Shown here: positions 36,601-48,189 of the stretch, one piece after another
Layout of the letters: every line of letters starts with the position of its first letter
Numbering within the stretch: the first letter of the stretch is position 1
NCBI GenBank assembly: GCA_021234155.1
Contig: JAJEKV010000393.1
Coordinates: 64,001-128,000 of the forward strand
Length of the DNA: 64,000 nucleotides
Source of the DNA: Isoetes taiwanensis
Lineage: Eukaryota; Streptophyta; Lycopodiopsida; Isoetales; Isoetaceae
Direction of reading: 5' to 3'
The notes under the pieces: generated by a model
Told to the model about the DNA's origin: nothing
Seen by the model: only the letters and a program-made list of their open reading frames with translations
The model's database searches: none
Position numbers and translations under genes: made by a program

Positions 36601-38498
36601 CTTCAACAACCTCTGCAAGGTAGGAAGTTGAACTTCTTGGAGTCAAAATAACTACTGATTCCCTACCTGCAGAGGTGGAGCAAACACTTGGATCATCATC
36701 TGCATCATCCAAAGAACTTTGGCTTCTGCTCCAAGGCCGATCTGCCATAGGTCTATTCATGCATCTAGAAGGGGGCCTTTCCACTAGTCGCCTGGGAACA
36801 TCCTTCTGGTCACTTGGTATCAAATTTTCAGCCTTTCTAAATTAATGCAACTGATGTGTTTCTCTGCTGCCTCTCACAGTGTATTCAACGAAGGCTTTAT
36901 TATTGCCTGAAGAAGCATTGCTCCACATGGAAGATGCATCATTTTCGTCACTTTTAAGTCTTTTTTCCCCTGTACTTATTTCACAAGTGGTATGATGAAA
37001 GGTTTTGGATTCAAAATAAGACAAATATCACCTTCTTTAGAACAGGCTGTAAACTATCCATTTCAACCATTGCCTCTCGCAATTCGCCCAAGAGTCCAAG
37101 CAGTTCAGGTGCATTGCTGCAAAATTGCCAATACCCAAGTCGCTTATCTTTGCATTCTCGTATTAAGTTATAGATGAAGCACCTCATAACAACTTGTGAC
37201 TGTTCCTCTTTTGAGAAAGCGTTGAAGTCCTTTTCAATCTTCTCAATAGGTATAAGACCAGATAGCTCCCCTTTAGAATGAGGTCCATGTACGCCTTTAC
37301 CTTCTTTTTCATTCTGCTGAGCAGCTTCCTGTAAAACGACAAGCAAATTAATGATTACATAAAGCCGTATTGCAAGTCTTTATTCAAACGTACAACACAA
37401 GATATTGTACTCTATGTGCCACACCTGAAGAGTCAATTCTCCATCCTCAGATCCTTCACTGTCACTTTCATTGTATTCAAAGTCTTCTGGACGTAAAGAT
37501 GCAGCCAACTTCTGTTGTATTCGACGAGCCTCGGCCTCTTCTTTTGCAGGCCCTTCTTCATCACTTGATAGCATCTACTTGAAAGAATTCCAATTTTTAT
37601 AAGTGGAAAACTACTTTTCAAACCATTATTGTAAGATAAGACCACCTTACATCATCAGCTCCATGATAAATCCTTTTACGCTTCCCCCATGCATCTTTTG
37701 GTTTCTCATCCTTATCATTATCATCATCTTCATCCAATGTCATGGTCTTCCGCTTCATTAATTTTATCTGTGCCGCCACTATAGTGCAGAGAAAGAATAG
37801 TCAAAGAATCTTGATCAATTCAATGATAGCCAGAAACAAATTAGTATTGTCTAAATTTTCTTACTCTTTGCCGTAAGACCAGTAACTTCCTCATCACTGT
37901 AGCTATACTATGGAAATCATCTTCCATGCTTGCCTGCTAAAACAATTCGGCTTTAGGCATGCAACTTACTGTTGTGTTCATTTAACTCTTCTTTTCGTAT
38001 ACTTATTTCCTTAAATTTGCAAAATAGGAAAAATGTCCAAAACCAAGAATGCTTACTTCATCTTGTGACTCGTTGCTATCTTCGTCCTGCATGATCAGAA
38101 TGAAGTGAAATTGCATGTCCACATTTTTTTTTTTTTTTTTTTGGGGGTGGATGCCTACCTTCAGATCAGACACAGGATTTTCTATCTCCTCATCCTCAGA
38201 GTCTAAAGCAAAAAAGCAACAAGAAGCAGCTTAGGATTCAAATGGACACACAATGCTGCACTTAGATATGCAACTGAGAATTAACTCACCAGAACTACCA
38301 GTATTTTCCAGGGGTATTACATCTCTGTGTCTATGAACTGCATAAGAAACAATTTATACTGTTGCACATGTATGATTAAAAGCAGAAACACAATATCAGT
38401 AACGTACACTTGTCAATCTCATCTTCTAACTCTTCAGGAAATCTTTCCATATGAGAACTGGAGGATTTCCCCTTCTTCTTCATTGAGTCTTTGCCCAT
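33647..38498 (-). CDS. SAS10: SAS10/UTP3, small-subunit processome protein
   Basis: Nucleolar protein of the SAS10/C1D family, needed for 18S rRNA processing. I model 18 exons with GT-AG borders: 38408-38498, 38290-38337, 38159-38202, 38057-38086, 37865-37907, 37651-37778, 37425-37574, 37183-37328, 37032-37116, 35342-35521, 35093-35176, 34927-35026, 34728-34837, 34464-34593, 34112-34324, 33981-34038, 33844-33912, 33647-33778, giving about 612 residues, close to family length. Landmarks: [15 protein letters not shown] near the N-terminus; [31 protein letters not shown] then [17 protein letters not shown] (Sas10/Utp3 domain); [20 protein letters not shown] and [18 protein letters not shown] at the C-terminus. 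Start is the first [12 protein letters not shown]. Two exons (34927-35026, 34112-34324) each carry one extra base in a C or G run; removing it restores the frame. Expression is likely constitutive; the sequence shows no clear regulatory site. Confidence 0.9.
35539..36823 (-). other. Long repeat-bearing open region inside a SAS10 intron
   Basis: The 35522-37031 intron is 1.5 kb, far longer than its neighbours. It holds two overlapping open frames on the gene's strand: 36320-36823 (167 codons, Ser/Pro/Arg-rich) and 35539-36405 (288 codons). The second contains about 260 bp repeats, three partial copies starting near 35655, 35908 and 36170, encoding repeats with GSESAQR, AKSLDSE and STSQLD. No domain is recognised and no joining splice sites in frame were found. 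It could be a captured exon, a cassette exon or a decayed insertion. Confidence 0.45.
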
Positions 38499-38521
38499 CG
38501 GTACTGGATTCGATTGATTTA

Positions 38522-38848
38522 GGTTACTGGAAAATAGCAGGCCGGGTTCTGAGCATTGCAATTACAGAGTATTGTTACACCATGAGAGTGAACGAGAAAA
38601 TTGATGTCTATGCATTTGGGGTGGTGCTTCTAGAGCTTCTTACAGGAAAGCTACCTGCTGATTCCAGTTTCTCAGAAGAAATTGACATAGGAAAGTGGGT
38701 AAGACTTACTCTGCAGCAAAAGCAGTCTGTTGTTGATGTTCTGGACCCGAATCTGGTAGAAGGGTCCCAAGAGTCGGAAAAGGCCGATGATGCAGTGTGC
38801 ATCACATTGTCCTCCATTGCATACACTTTGATGAGTTTTTTTATTTAA
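38522..38848 (+). pseudogene. LRR receptor-like kinase, C-terminal kinase fragment
   Basis: Reads [38 protein letters not shown], then IDIGKWVR and [13 protein letters not shown]. These are kinase subdomains IX-XI of plant leucine-rich-repeat receptor kinases ([22 protein letters not shown] type). The catalytic loop and ATP site are missing, and the frame ends in a stop after [15 protein letters not shown]. It starts only about 24 bp from the SAS10 start codon, in the opposite direction, and probably lies within its 5' leader or promoter. Confidence 0.75.
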
Positions 38849-38927
38849 GCCTTTACAGGTTTCTCTTCCTTGCCATATTGTTTCCAATGTTGTCTTCCTT
38901 TTATTGTGATGGCTACTACTAAGCAAT

Positions 38928-39395
38928 TAAGGGAGGGTGCCCCTTATGGTCATATGTCCCTTATGGGGCAGCTCTACTGTGGTTTAATCCAACAGTTATG
39001 ATTCATCTATTTAAAATCCCTAAAATTCCCGCCTTGTTTGCCTTTTCTTTAAACCCACCTAACTGTTTTCATAGAAGGCAAAATTCCATGCACATGTCTC
39101 ATTTGACTTAATTTGATCAAATGCTTTAAACCAAGCACTCACAAGTGTCATTTGGAGCATGTTGCTATATGCACTATTGTGGGCACGCCGGTGCACCATC
39201 AGGGGCGAAGACGTTCCTCCATTTGGGGCCTCATTACTCACTTGTTAGGGCACCGGGGTAGGAATTTTTAGGTTCATATGAAAGCCCCATTCTCAGGACA
39301 CCCAATGAACCATCATTCATTTCCATCCGAGCCTTAGAGAGCCATCAACGAACTATTTTGCCCACTGATGAATCGTAGGTGGGCACCCTCCCTTA
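38928..39395. mobile_element. MITE-like element with 15 bp inverted termini
   Basis: The left end TAAGGGAGGGTGCCC is the exact inverted repeat of the right end GGGCACCCTCCCTTA. It is 468 bp, AT-rich inside, with no reading frame. The target duplication could not be fixed (TA or AT dinucleotides at both sides). Superfamily unknown. Confidence 0.65.
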
Positions 39396-39689
39396 TATAA
39401 CACTATATGTAAAGCAGATTCCTTATTACGAAAGTATGTTGGCGCGTTGCATAATGATTGCGCTGATTTGTTGTATATCTTTGAAATGGACCGGAGAGCC
39501 CATTTTTCAAGCTCCAAGGCCAATGCTTATTTTAGGAGCTTTGACTAAATACCTTCAATGTCAGGTTTCTATTACAGGTAACATTTAAGCATCTTTGCTA
39601 ATCTAAATTGTCAATAGCATGCTAAGTGCAGACACCTTCATAGAAGCGACCATGCAATTCCACGGCGTAAAGGATCCATGGCCTGCCAA

Positions 39690-40324
39690 CTTTCGCTGCC
39701 ATTCATCATGGCAATAATAGTTCCATGAGTCGCGGCAGGAAACATGGGATTAGGGACAGAGGTCGTTGTACTATATATGCCCGAGAATTAGACTTAAATC
39801 TTTAGACAAGTTCAGGTCATTGTTGTCTTATCTTCTTACAGGTACTCTCTTTGAATCAAAACTCGTTATTATCTCATCTATTGTTATCTTGTTTTCTTCT
39901 TTCTCTTTTGTATTTCAAAGCCCATGTGACAATCATCCCTTCTTGAGGAGTAGTTTGCAGGACACAAGGGTCCACAAAGGACTGTCCCCAAATGCTCCCA
40001 AATCCGGACCCTAAACACTGTCGTCGATTGCCGGGTCCTACACTTTCTTCTTTTTTACAATGTCTTTTCCGACCTTCACTAAGGATGAGCTTCTTAGCCA
40101 AACTGCGGCCTGCCTTGCCCATCAGCAACAGTGAGATGCAGCTCATGATTCTTACTATGGGGACTATGATATTGAAGGCGGCCACCCACGCTCCCGAGCC
40201 CATTCTGCTCCACCAACTCTGCGAACTTCTTCCCGTCCAGGGTCGCCCAATTGTTGCCATCATTGTTCTCAATCTCGATGCGCCTCATCGGACCACGGTG
40301 GGTGTTTACGCCATGTCGACATGA
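39690..40324 (+). mobile_element. LTR 3' part plus gag start, relative of the 14.96 kb element
   Basis: TGTACTATATATGCC at 39768-39782 mirrors the TATA region of the 14958 LTR, and the segment ends with a similar CCGGACCCTAAACA at about 40004-40017. A coding-like stretch then starts at 40061 (MSFPTFTKDELLSQTAACLA, a stop, then SYYGDYDIEGGHPRSR). It is an LTR end with the beginning of the internal region. No second LTR is found nearby. Confidence 0.5.
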
Positions 40325-40740
40325 CGTCGTTGAAAGACGGCTGACGTGTTGACCATGCTTACGTGGCTTGCTGACATACCATGCTAACACGCCGCCGTGT
40401 TCTGCCACGTCGACATGTCATCATTAAACGACTTCTAAAATATCTGACGTGGCCAAGTTGGCCTCATGGCTTGCTGGCATGCCACGCTGGCATGCCATCG
40501 TGTTCAGCCACGTCAACATGACGTCGTTAAAAGACATCTGGATGTTGTTTAAAGACGCCGTGACGTCGTTTAACCACATCTGTTAATTTAGGATGACTTG
40601 GAGCTATTTTCTCATGCATAAACATTGCATCTCCTAGTGCATAAACATTTATAGATGTCGTTGAACAACATCATGACGTCATTCATCGACATGTCAACGA
40701 CGTCCAGACGTCGATATAGACGTCAATATACTGATTTATT
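40310..40740. repeat. GACGTC-rich cluster
   Basis: At least seven GACGTC palindromes within 430 bp, several as ATGACGTCGTT, plus many near forms (CACGTC, GACATC, GGCATGCCA). It may be the subterminal repeat region of a DNA transposon. GACGTC is also the core of bZIP/TGA binding sites. No termini recognised. 40741-40987 holds nothing recognisable. Confidence 0.6.
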
Positions 40741-40987
40741 TGTGTAGTATTTGGTAGCTTTGATGCTTGGGCAAACTTAAGAAAGCCATCATCTACAATT
40801 TGCAAATGCTCTGCTTGTAGTCACTGATGGTAACAAATAGCAGAGCCAACCTTGGATTATATAAAGTATGAAATTTCTGCCAAAATGTTGTAGTGTTGTG
40901 GTCAACTTGTATGTGGGTTCAAATCATCTTTGTTTTGGATCTGGGAGATGTTTTAGAGGCATATCTGGTCCGGTTGCATAGGTCGGA

Positions 40988-42897
40988 TGTGGCGTCCCCT
41001 ACTTGTGATCACGGTGCACTCCGCGGTATACAAAGCGAGTTCATCCCCATACCGACTCCACGCTATGGCTGGGGCCCTCCACATGACACCGCAACCGCAG
41101 GTGTTCGGGTTCGATTGGGAAGAGTGGAAGGGTCATTGTACCCGTCTTCCTCGGGGCCTACCTAGGCTGCGAGGCGTAAACATACATGTCGTTAGCACAT
41201 ACATCAACATCATGTGACCATCTAGAAGGATGGTCCTCCACATATCTGCATACAGCAAAAAGATCGGCCACATCACATAGGGGATCCCTACCCAAGGCTT
41301 TCCGGACTCAAAGGATGCCCGGCGGCTTGGGTCTCCGGAGTTCATTGCGGCGAGAATTCATGGCAATGGATTTGGCCGGGCATATGAAAGCATGGCTTAG
41401 GGTTGTCCACTCCATCCGCCCCTCCACTTTTACTTTGCGAGTGGTGCGACAAGTGTCGGGACTGGCCTTGTTGCGTTGGATGCATAGCCAAAAGGGCTAT
41501 TCACAGGTTCCATCTCCCGGTTCGATGGGGGCGGTAGGGATCACTCCCTCCCGCAGTCTACATGCTGACTCAAAGATGACTAGAGGCCCTTTGCGTGTGC
41601 GGCCCCGAACCTTTGGAAAGTGTACACCACTTCACGGAATTGTCGAGCCCATGCCTTACCCCTTTTCGATTGGTAAGCCATTAGACCTAGTCACAATGAT
41701 CCCGTAGCACTAACACACCATAGGGATCGTTCAAGAGTCGGACCACGAACCTCCTTCTCGGCCCGGTCGGCCCCTTCACCCACATCCGGTGTGGCTCTTG
41801 TGCAGGCCGAATCTACGGTGTGCTAGAGAGGCTATTCTAGGAGCATCAACTACAAAGCTTTAGGTCTCTACCCCCCTTCCCAATACAAGGAGTTCATAGA
41901 GATACATCATCCATATACATCACAGAAGAACTAAAGAACAAGATCTAATCTACAACATAGAGTTAGGTTCTTTAGTTAGAATCTGCTATCTAGAGATCTA
42001 GAGGGCTGTTATGGGCAATTTAATAGGCTAAACCTCTTGATTCTAGGACTAAAATAGGGTTTAGACTATCTAGTTGCCCAAATACCGATCCTTGAGAGGC
42101 TCCTCGACTGAGCTCGACCATCCTTTTTCAAACGTTCGAATCTAGAGGAACTAAGGGTGCAATTCTCCTAGTCGAGTACGGGATCACGGTTTTGGTTTTT
42201 GAGGCGCCAAAACAGAGTTTGAAGCCCTAAAATCGAAAATTGGGCTAGTTAGGGTTTCCTACCCTATATAGACAAGGGGGTTGGCTAGGGTTTCCAATTA
42301 TCCCCTTTTGGCATGTGGGATAATTGGAAATGGGCCCACTTTAGTCTAGTGGTAATACACTAGGTCTAGCAACTATAGGTCTCGAGTTCGAGACCGCCCA
42401 GAATCGCACTCTGAACTGTTGGGTGTCAAAACCCACAGACGCAATGTAAAGTGGTTGGGGGCAGGGCCCAACAAAGCAATGTAGTGTGGTGTGTGGTCAC
42501 ATGTCCAGTTGGATGCTGCCTAGTGGCGTGACGTTAAAATACTATCTATCTATCTATCTTTAAGGGCTAGGTGGCCAAATGTGCACACATGGAAGTGTGT
42601 GCCCACATTAATGTGTACATTGGAAAATGTGCACATTAATTGCACCTATGGGTGTGGCCCACTTGGCATGAAGTGTCCACACACTTGGCATGAAGTGTCC
42701 ACTTGGAAATGTGTGCCCACATTAATGTGTACATTGGAAAATGTGCACATTAATGATTACACATATTTTCGCAAGTTGCCCCCTAGGGCTACTCACCGGC
42801 TACACGCTTAGCGCATTAACGTCACCGAGGGCGTGTACTTGGCGAGGCAAGATGCGATGGTATCGCCCCGGGCGTATAATTGTCTTTGGGCGTCACA
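40988..42897 (-). repeat. 3' LTR of the 15.2 kb gypsy element (with nested SINE)
   Basis: Matches 54514-56179 over its length apart from a 220 bp SINE at 42342-42561. Ends TG...CA on either strand. It contains two copies of a 45-50 bp subrepeat (CACATTAATGTGTACATTGG...) near 42590 and 42705. Confidence 0.85.
42342..42561 (+). mobile_element. tRNA-derived SINE, copy B, with empty site in the other LTR
   Basis: A-box TAGTCTAGTGGTAA and B-box GGTCTCGAGTTCGAGACC are both clear, followed by a body shared with copy A (7510-7721) and ending TGGCGTGACGTTAAAAT plus (CTAT)n. The paralogous LTR reads straight through at about 55842-55849 (GGGCCCACTTGCCTTTAAGG), so the insertion postdates the element. 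The flanks share CTTT as a possible short target duplication. Confidence 0.9.
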
Positions 42898-42912
42898 TTC
42901 TCCCCACCTTGA
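42898..42912 (-). other. Polypurine tract of the 15.2 kb element
   Basis: On the minus strand AAGGTGGGGAGAA directly precedes the TGTGACG start of the 3' LTR. It primes plus-strand synthesis in the family. 42913-43860 downstream of pol is non-coding. Confidence 0.75.
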
Positions 42913-43860
42913 AATGATGCTGTCCTGAAGATCGTGGGTCTCCCCACCTTGGGATCAACTAACCTTGCAACAACTTGATACATCACGATCGCTACTATAA
43001 TTCCTACACATTTATTAAAATTACCTTAAGGTAATATTTTTATGACATTATCACATTATTATATTATAACATAACTTATCATTTGACAATATTACTAAGC
43101 AGATTACTCCAAAATTCCTCTAACATTACACTTAAGTCTATCAAAATTTAAAATTAACGTCGAGGTACTCTTCATTCCTTGCAACACATTCCAACAAAAT
43201 TTGTGTTGCAAGTCTTGTCTTGAGCCTCCTTGCCCTCGGGGAGGCGGCTCTTGCAGTCGACACTCGTTAGTACCATTTAATTATTAAATAAAATTTTGGT
43301 TATATGGTGACCACCCCACCTATCTACATGGATGCATGGCTAACCTCCCGGGCGTGGGAAGAGGGTGAATCTTCCATCATGGCCGCGGAGGCGGCGCCTA
43401 TATGCCTATATGCCGCTCATGCCTACACCTCTAGTTGCCCGGTGTGGAGGATATCCTTCTCGCGTGGGGGGCTGAAAAGGATAGATTCCTCCTATCAAAG
43501 CATATATGGGGCTAAAGGTGCTTTTCCTATCAATGCATTCCTTCATGACCTCCTTTCTCGAGGAGTCGTCTACTCGATGGGATGAGTAGACTTTCTAATC
43601 TACCTTCCACTCGCCCAAGCGGAAGCGGTCATGCCTACATTGACATTACACCACGCCCTAGAGATCACCGTAGTGGTCCCATCATCGGTAACAACGCATC
43701 GCGACCCATACTAAGCGTAGGTGGCATGCGTGAGATTAATCTTAACTACACAAGAATTAACCTACACAAATCGACATGCTCGAGCCGATTTCTTGGAGAT
43801 GACCTTGCCATCCCATTGCTCCATAAACCTGTGGATCTTTGCTTTACTAAATCTTTCTTA

Positions 43861-45735
43861 AGTACCCACGTCGCGTCTTCCACCGGTAAGTGTTTCCACT
43901 TGACCAAATCTTTGGAGGAATTCTGATCTCCTCGTTTTCTTGAAAGCTTTATCAAGAATCAATTTCGAACTATTTCCGGTTGCTCCTCGATCATTTCCAA
44001 CAACGTTGGCGAATCAAGACTTCGCCGGATTTGGAGTATGCTTCTTCAACAAACTCACGTGGAAGACCTTATGAATCTTTAGGTGTCCGGCAAATCTAGC
44101 TTGTAGGATTGATTACCTACTCTCTGACTATTCTCGAAAGGTCCAGCCCACCTTGAGCAAGCTTCTTGCAATTCCGATCCCGAAGCCGCTGCTTCACCTT
44201 GATCTTGAGCCAAACATCATCTCCAACTTTGAACTCTCTCATTGTTCGATGCTTGTCTACGATGCTCTTTTGTCGACTTCTTGCTGCTAGCGGATACCCT
44301 CGAACCCTCTTCCACAAGCCGTGCATATCCAACATCTGGCCACGAAACTTCCACTTTGACACGGGGTTGTGCCAAGTGTCCGGAGTTAGCAGCGATAGCC
44401 GTAATTGATCATAAACGGCGACATTTGGGATGATTCCCGCTGGTGCTATTGTATGCAAACTCCACCAAGTGAATAAATTCTTTCCCACATACTTTGCTTA
44501 TTCCGGACATAGTTTCGTAGCATGTCCTCTAAAATCTGCTGGTCCGCCTCCGCCCGCCATCCGTCTGAGGGGTGATATGCCGTGCTCATGGATAGCTTCG
44601 TCTGGATTGTCGCGAAGAGGTCTTGCCAAAAGGCGCCATGAACGGATCCCCAGCCGGAGATGATCTCCTTGGCATGCCATGAAGAAGCCAAGATCTCTTT
44701 GGTGAAGAGCTTTTGTGTATCCATAGTCAGACTGTACGTGGTCCCGCAAGGCACAAAATATGCCATCTTAGACAACTTGTCGCACTCACTACCATCAAGG
44801 CATCCTTCCCTCTTGCCGCCCTTGGGAGTCCGTGATGAAGTCCATGCCGATTACCTCCTCCCACTTAGCGTTTGGCACGCTAATGGCTCTAATGCCCTGA
44901 ATTGGTCGTTCGCTTCGTCTGCCGGGCATGGCCGACATTCCTTGATGTAGCGAGCTATTTGCTTTCTTCATTCTCGGTCCAATAATAGGCTGCAAGACTT
45001 TGAAATATGTTTTCATGAATCGCATGGCCAGCTATTGGGTTGTTGCGCGGTCGTGGAGGATCAATTTCCTTACACCGATGATTCGCACGCGACAACTTGT
45101 TCTTATGGTATAACAGGTTGCCTTCCTTCTTATAATGCTTGAAGGCCTCCCGCTCTTTATCTGTTCTAGCCTCCTTAGAAAGGCTTGCCCATACTTCCCT
45201 GAAATCCACATCCGTTGGCAAGGACTCTTCAATCCTCTTACCGAAGTCGCTGGATATCGTCGAAATTGCATTGCAATGCACTCTAGTTGTCAGGGGATGC
45301 CTTGAAAGCGCATCCGCTACCACATTGAGCTTCCCCGGCTTGTAGACTATATCAAAGTCGTATTCTTGAGGAACTCCATCCATCTTTGCCTCAGATTAAG
45401 GTGTGGTTGCGTGAATACATATTGGAGGCTCGATGGTCTCAGATCCAATTGGAACTTCCTTCCCAAAAGATAATGCCTCCATATTCTTAATGCCCTCGGA
45501 CAACCGTAAAGCAACTCACGATCGCGGCGTTGGGTAGCTGCGTCTCGTCGTTCATCTTCCCCGAATCATACGCTACCCACACTCTTCTTGCATAAGCACC
45601 GCTTTTGTAGCTATCTTACTGATCTGTTGCTACAAGCTTATCTTTCTCCCGGGTCCGGCAAGGTCAAGACTGGGGTTGTCGAAAGAAGCTTCTTTCAACA
45701 ATTCAAACCCCTTTTGGGCTTTCTTGTGCCAATGC
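43861..45735 (-). pseudogene. gypsy RNase H, integrase and chromodomain segment
   Basis: From 45735 on the minus strand: RNase H start (AQKGFELLKEAS...LTLPDPGEKDKL in mixed frames), RNase H end (EYDFDIVYKPGKLNVVADAL, SRHPL), integrase zinc region (HAIHENIFQ), core entry (NAKWEEVIGMDFITDSQG), core end with YHPSDG, the GPY-type region (MREFKVGDDVWLKIKVKQR) and a chromodomain-like tail (LVKWKHLPVEDATWV). Several shifts break the frame. Chromodomains in such integrases bind methylated H3 tails and steer insertion to heterochromatin (family knowledge). Confidence 0.85.
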
Positions 45736-45739
45736 TCTA

Positions 45740-47295
45740 CCCAATCTTTCACCTCTCTCTCCACATATACATCGATTTCGCTATTCCTTCGATTTACCTA
45801 GATTATGTAGGCCAGGGCCACCTCTTTCTTTTGAAGTGGTACGCAGTACCCGATGGTCCGGTTGATGCCCACATGCGCGGATGAGGATTTTCTCAAATTT
45901 GGCCAGATTTATCCTAGTATTGAAGACAAAGGTTTACTCAAATGCCCTTTAATCTTAAAACAAATTCACTACAAAGGCGGGTTTGATTTTTATTAAGTTG
46001 TTCAAAAATTAATATAAATGGCGTACATCTTCCATGACTTCTAATTGGCTGATACACAAGACAAATTCGTGATGGGCCCATCAAAACTTTCAATGAGGGC
46101 GACTCACAAGCTCACCGGTTGTTATTTGGATAACAAACGTATCTCAAAGATCATGATCGGACTCACACTCTTCATCGACCACATGCGAGCTTGCTCATCA
46201 TTTACCTCTATGTTTGGAATTTTGAAGCGATGGAGCTTTTTTTTTAAAAGAATCTTGGGCATCATTATTAAATCTTATTAGAGGTTTGCCCAAGTTTAGA
46301 TATAGGAAAATATGGCCTGGAGACAATCAATACTGCGTGCCCTTTTGGATAAAAAGACAATACCAGCGAGGTTGGGATAGTCCTACACATATAAATATGA
46401 GCTTCGATTGGGACCCGGTGGTGAGCGGTAAGATATCCTTGTACATGTTTTTGGGAAGCGAAAATCATTTTTGCATGCGGGCATGGCTCCCTCTCCATAT
46501 GCTTCCACGGGTGTCCCTCCAACCCCACGAATTTCTCAAACCATAAGCATGGCGTCTTCCGTTACGGACAAAGGTATTGGAAGGCCTGGGTGGACTCCTC
46601 CTCGGATCTCGAACCGGATCTCGGGGTGGGATCCACGTTTTGTAGGACTCTAATTGGGAAGATGGTGCTACCTTGGAACACACTCAATCTTGGATCTATA
46701 TTGCCCATGGCGTGGTTGGCAAAAGAAAACTGCGATCTTCGTTCATGGTTAAGGATACCTTCTTGCAGGAAAATTAGTAATTGATTTTTGACATCGGACT
46801 GGAAAGTGTTCACCGCAAGAAACATGTTATTAAGATTAGGCTGCTCTCAAGAAGCATTTTGGTCAGCTCATTAAAAACTGAGGTTGGTCCCATCTTTTAT
46901 TATAATCCGAATGCAATACTAATGTACTTGTTACTTTAAAAAGCCTTCTCATGGAGTGCTAGTTTTCGTTCCTTCCGGCACATCTTTGCCCTTGAAGATA
47001 TGGTGCGCTCTAAATTCCTCATTGATGTTGATCCCGCCTTGGGCTCATATGAGACTCGACGCTCTTCAAACCGCCGGGGACAAGATTTGGTTGATTACCA
47101 TAATCATGGTGTCCTCATTGTAGTTGGATCACTTTCAAGTGGTGCTGGAGCAAAGTGTGAAACACTTCCTCCTTTTCTTCAGTGATTTGTGGAGTGTCAA
47201 TTTTGGTGGGGGAGTGTTAGTCTGGGCCTCATGGTGCGGGACTATTCATGCATCTACGGCAAGGACCAAGTCCAAAAAAGGCCAAGGATCCACTG
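45740..47295 (+). mobile_element. Truncated relative of the 14.96 kb LTR element, nested in gypsy pol
   Basis: Matches 16255-17662 and the first 80 bp of its 3' LTR (TGTTAGTC at 47215), with the same polypurine run before it. The 5' LTR and first gag part are missing. It lies on the + strand, opposite to its host element, between RT and RNase H. 47296-47414 is unassigned sequence at the right junction. Confidence 0.8.
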
Positions 47296-47414
47296 GCATT
47301 TAGTCAGATTGAAAACTTTTTAGGGTGGATGCTATCTTAGCTTTGTGGTTCTTAAACTAAGACTTTGCTTTTAGGTTTACCCAAAGAAAAAGAACCCGAT
47401 GGCAAAACTTGAAC

Positions 47415-48080
47415 CTGGTGCATTCTAATCGGCGCTAGATGTGATGTCATGGCTGGCTTCAATCTTTTGCGAGGATCCGTCCCGAGATGCCTTCTCACCG
47501 AGATCACGTGACCTAGATACTCCACTTTCTCTCAAGGCGAAGTGGCACTTTGACAACTTGGCGCATAACCGGTGCCTCTTCAACTTCCAAAGACTCTTCT
47601 CAAGTGTTGTCGTGCTCAAGGGATCTGCTATACACCAAAATGTCATCAAAGAAAACAATCACAAAGGTGTCTAAAAAACTCCTCAAGATGTCGTTCATGA
47701 GCCTCATGAACGCTAGGGGGCATTCGATAAGCCGAAAAGGCATTACCGCGGAACTCATAGTGCCCATACCGCTGCTTCAAGGTGGTCTTATGGATATCTT
47801 CTTCCTTTATCCTGATCCGATGATAACCCCGACCTTAAGTCGATTTTGAGAAGATCTTTGCACCTTTGAGCTGATCCATCAAGTCATCGATCCGGGAGCC
47901 ATATTTGTTCTTAATGGTGTGCTTTTTCAACCGCCTATAGTCTATGCACATCCTTAAATCGCCATCCTTCTTCTTAACGAAGAGAATGGGCGCCCAAATG
48001 GCGTAAACACTAGGTCTAATGAAACCTAGGTCCAAAGCAGACTCCCCTGAATCGCTTCTTTAGCTCCGGACAACTCCTCG
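47415..48080 (-). pseudogene. gypsy reverse transcriptase segment
   Basis: The minus strand reads [55 protein letters not shown], then a region equal to the HLxxVLxxLR part (LWKLKRHRLCAKLSKCHFAL). The catalytic F(V/I)DD box is not intact in one frame. The domain is cut at 47415 by the nested element. Confidence 0.85.
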
Positions 48081-48189
48081 CGTTGTCATTCTATATGGAG
48101 CTTTGCTTGTTGGTTTTGTTCCTGCTCGAGTGCAATCTCGCACTCAACTCCCCTCGTATGGAGGGGGGAGTCGCTGATCTCATCTCGAA

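Noticed and set aside
39766-40408. Minus-strand frames at 39874-40272 and 40094-40408
   Set aside because: Antisense to the LTR/gag fragment; no recognisable domain.
42342-42440. A functional tRNA gene
   Set aside because: A and B boxes are present but no cloverleaf acceptor stem; the body and tail match SINE copies.
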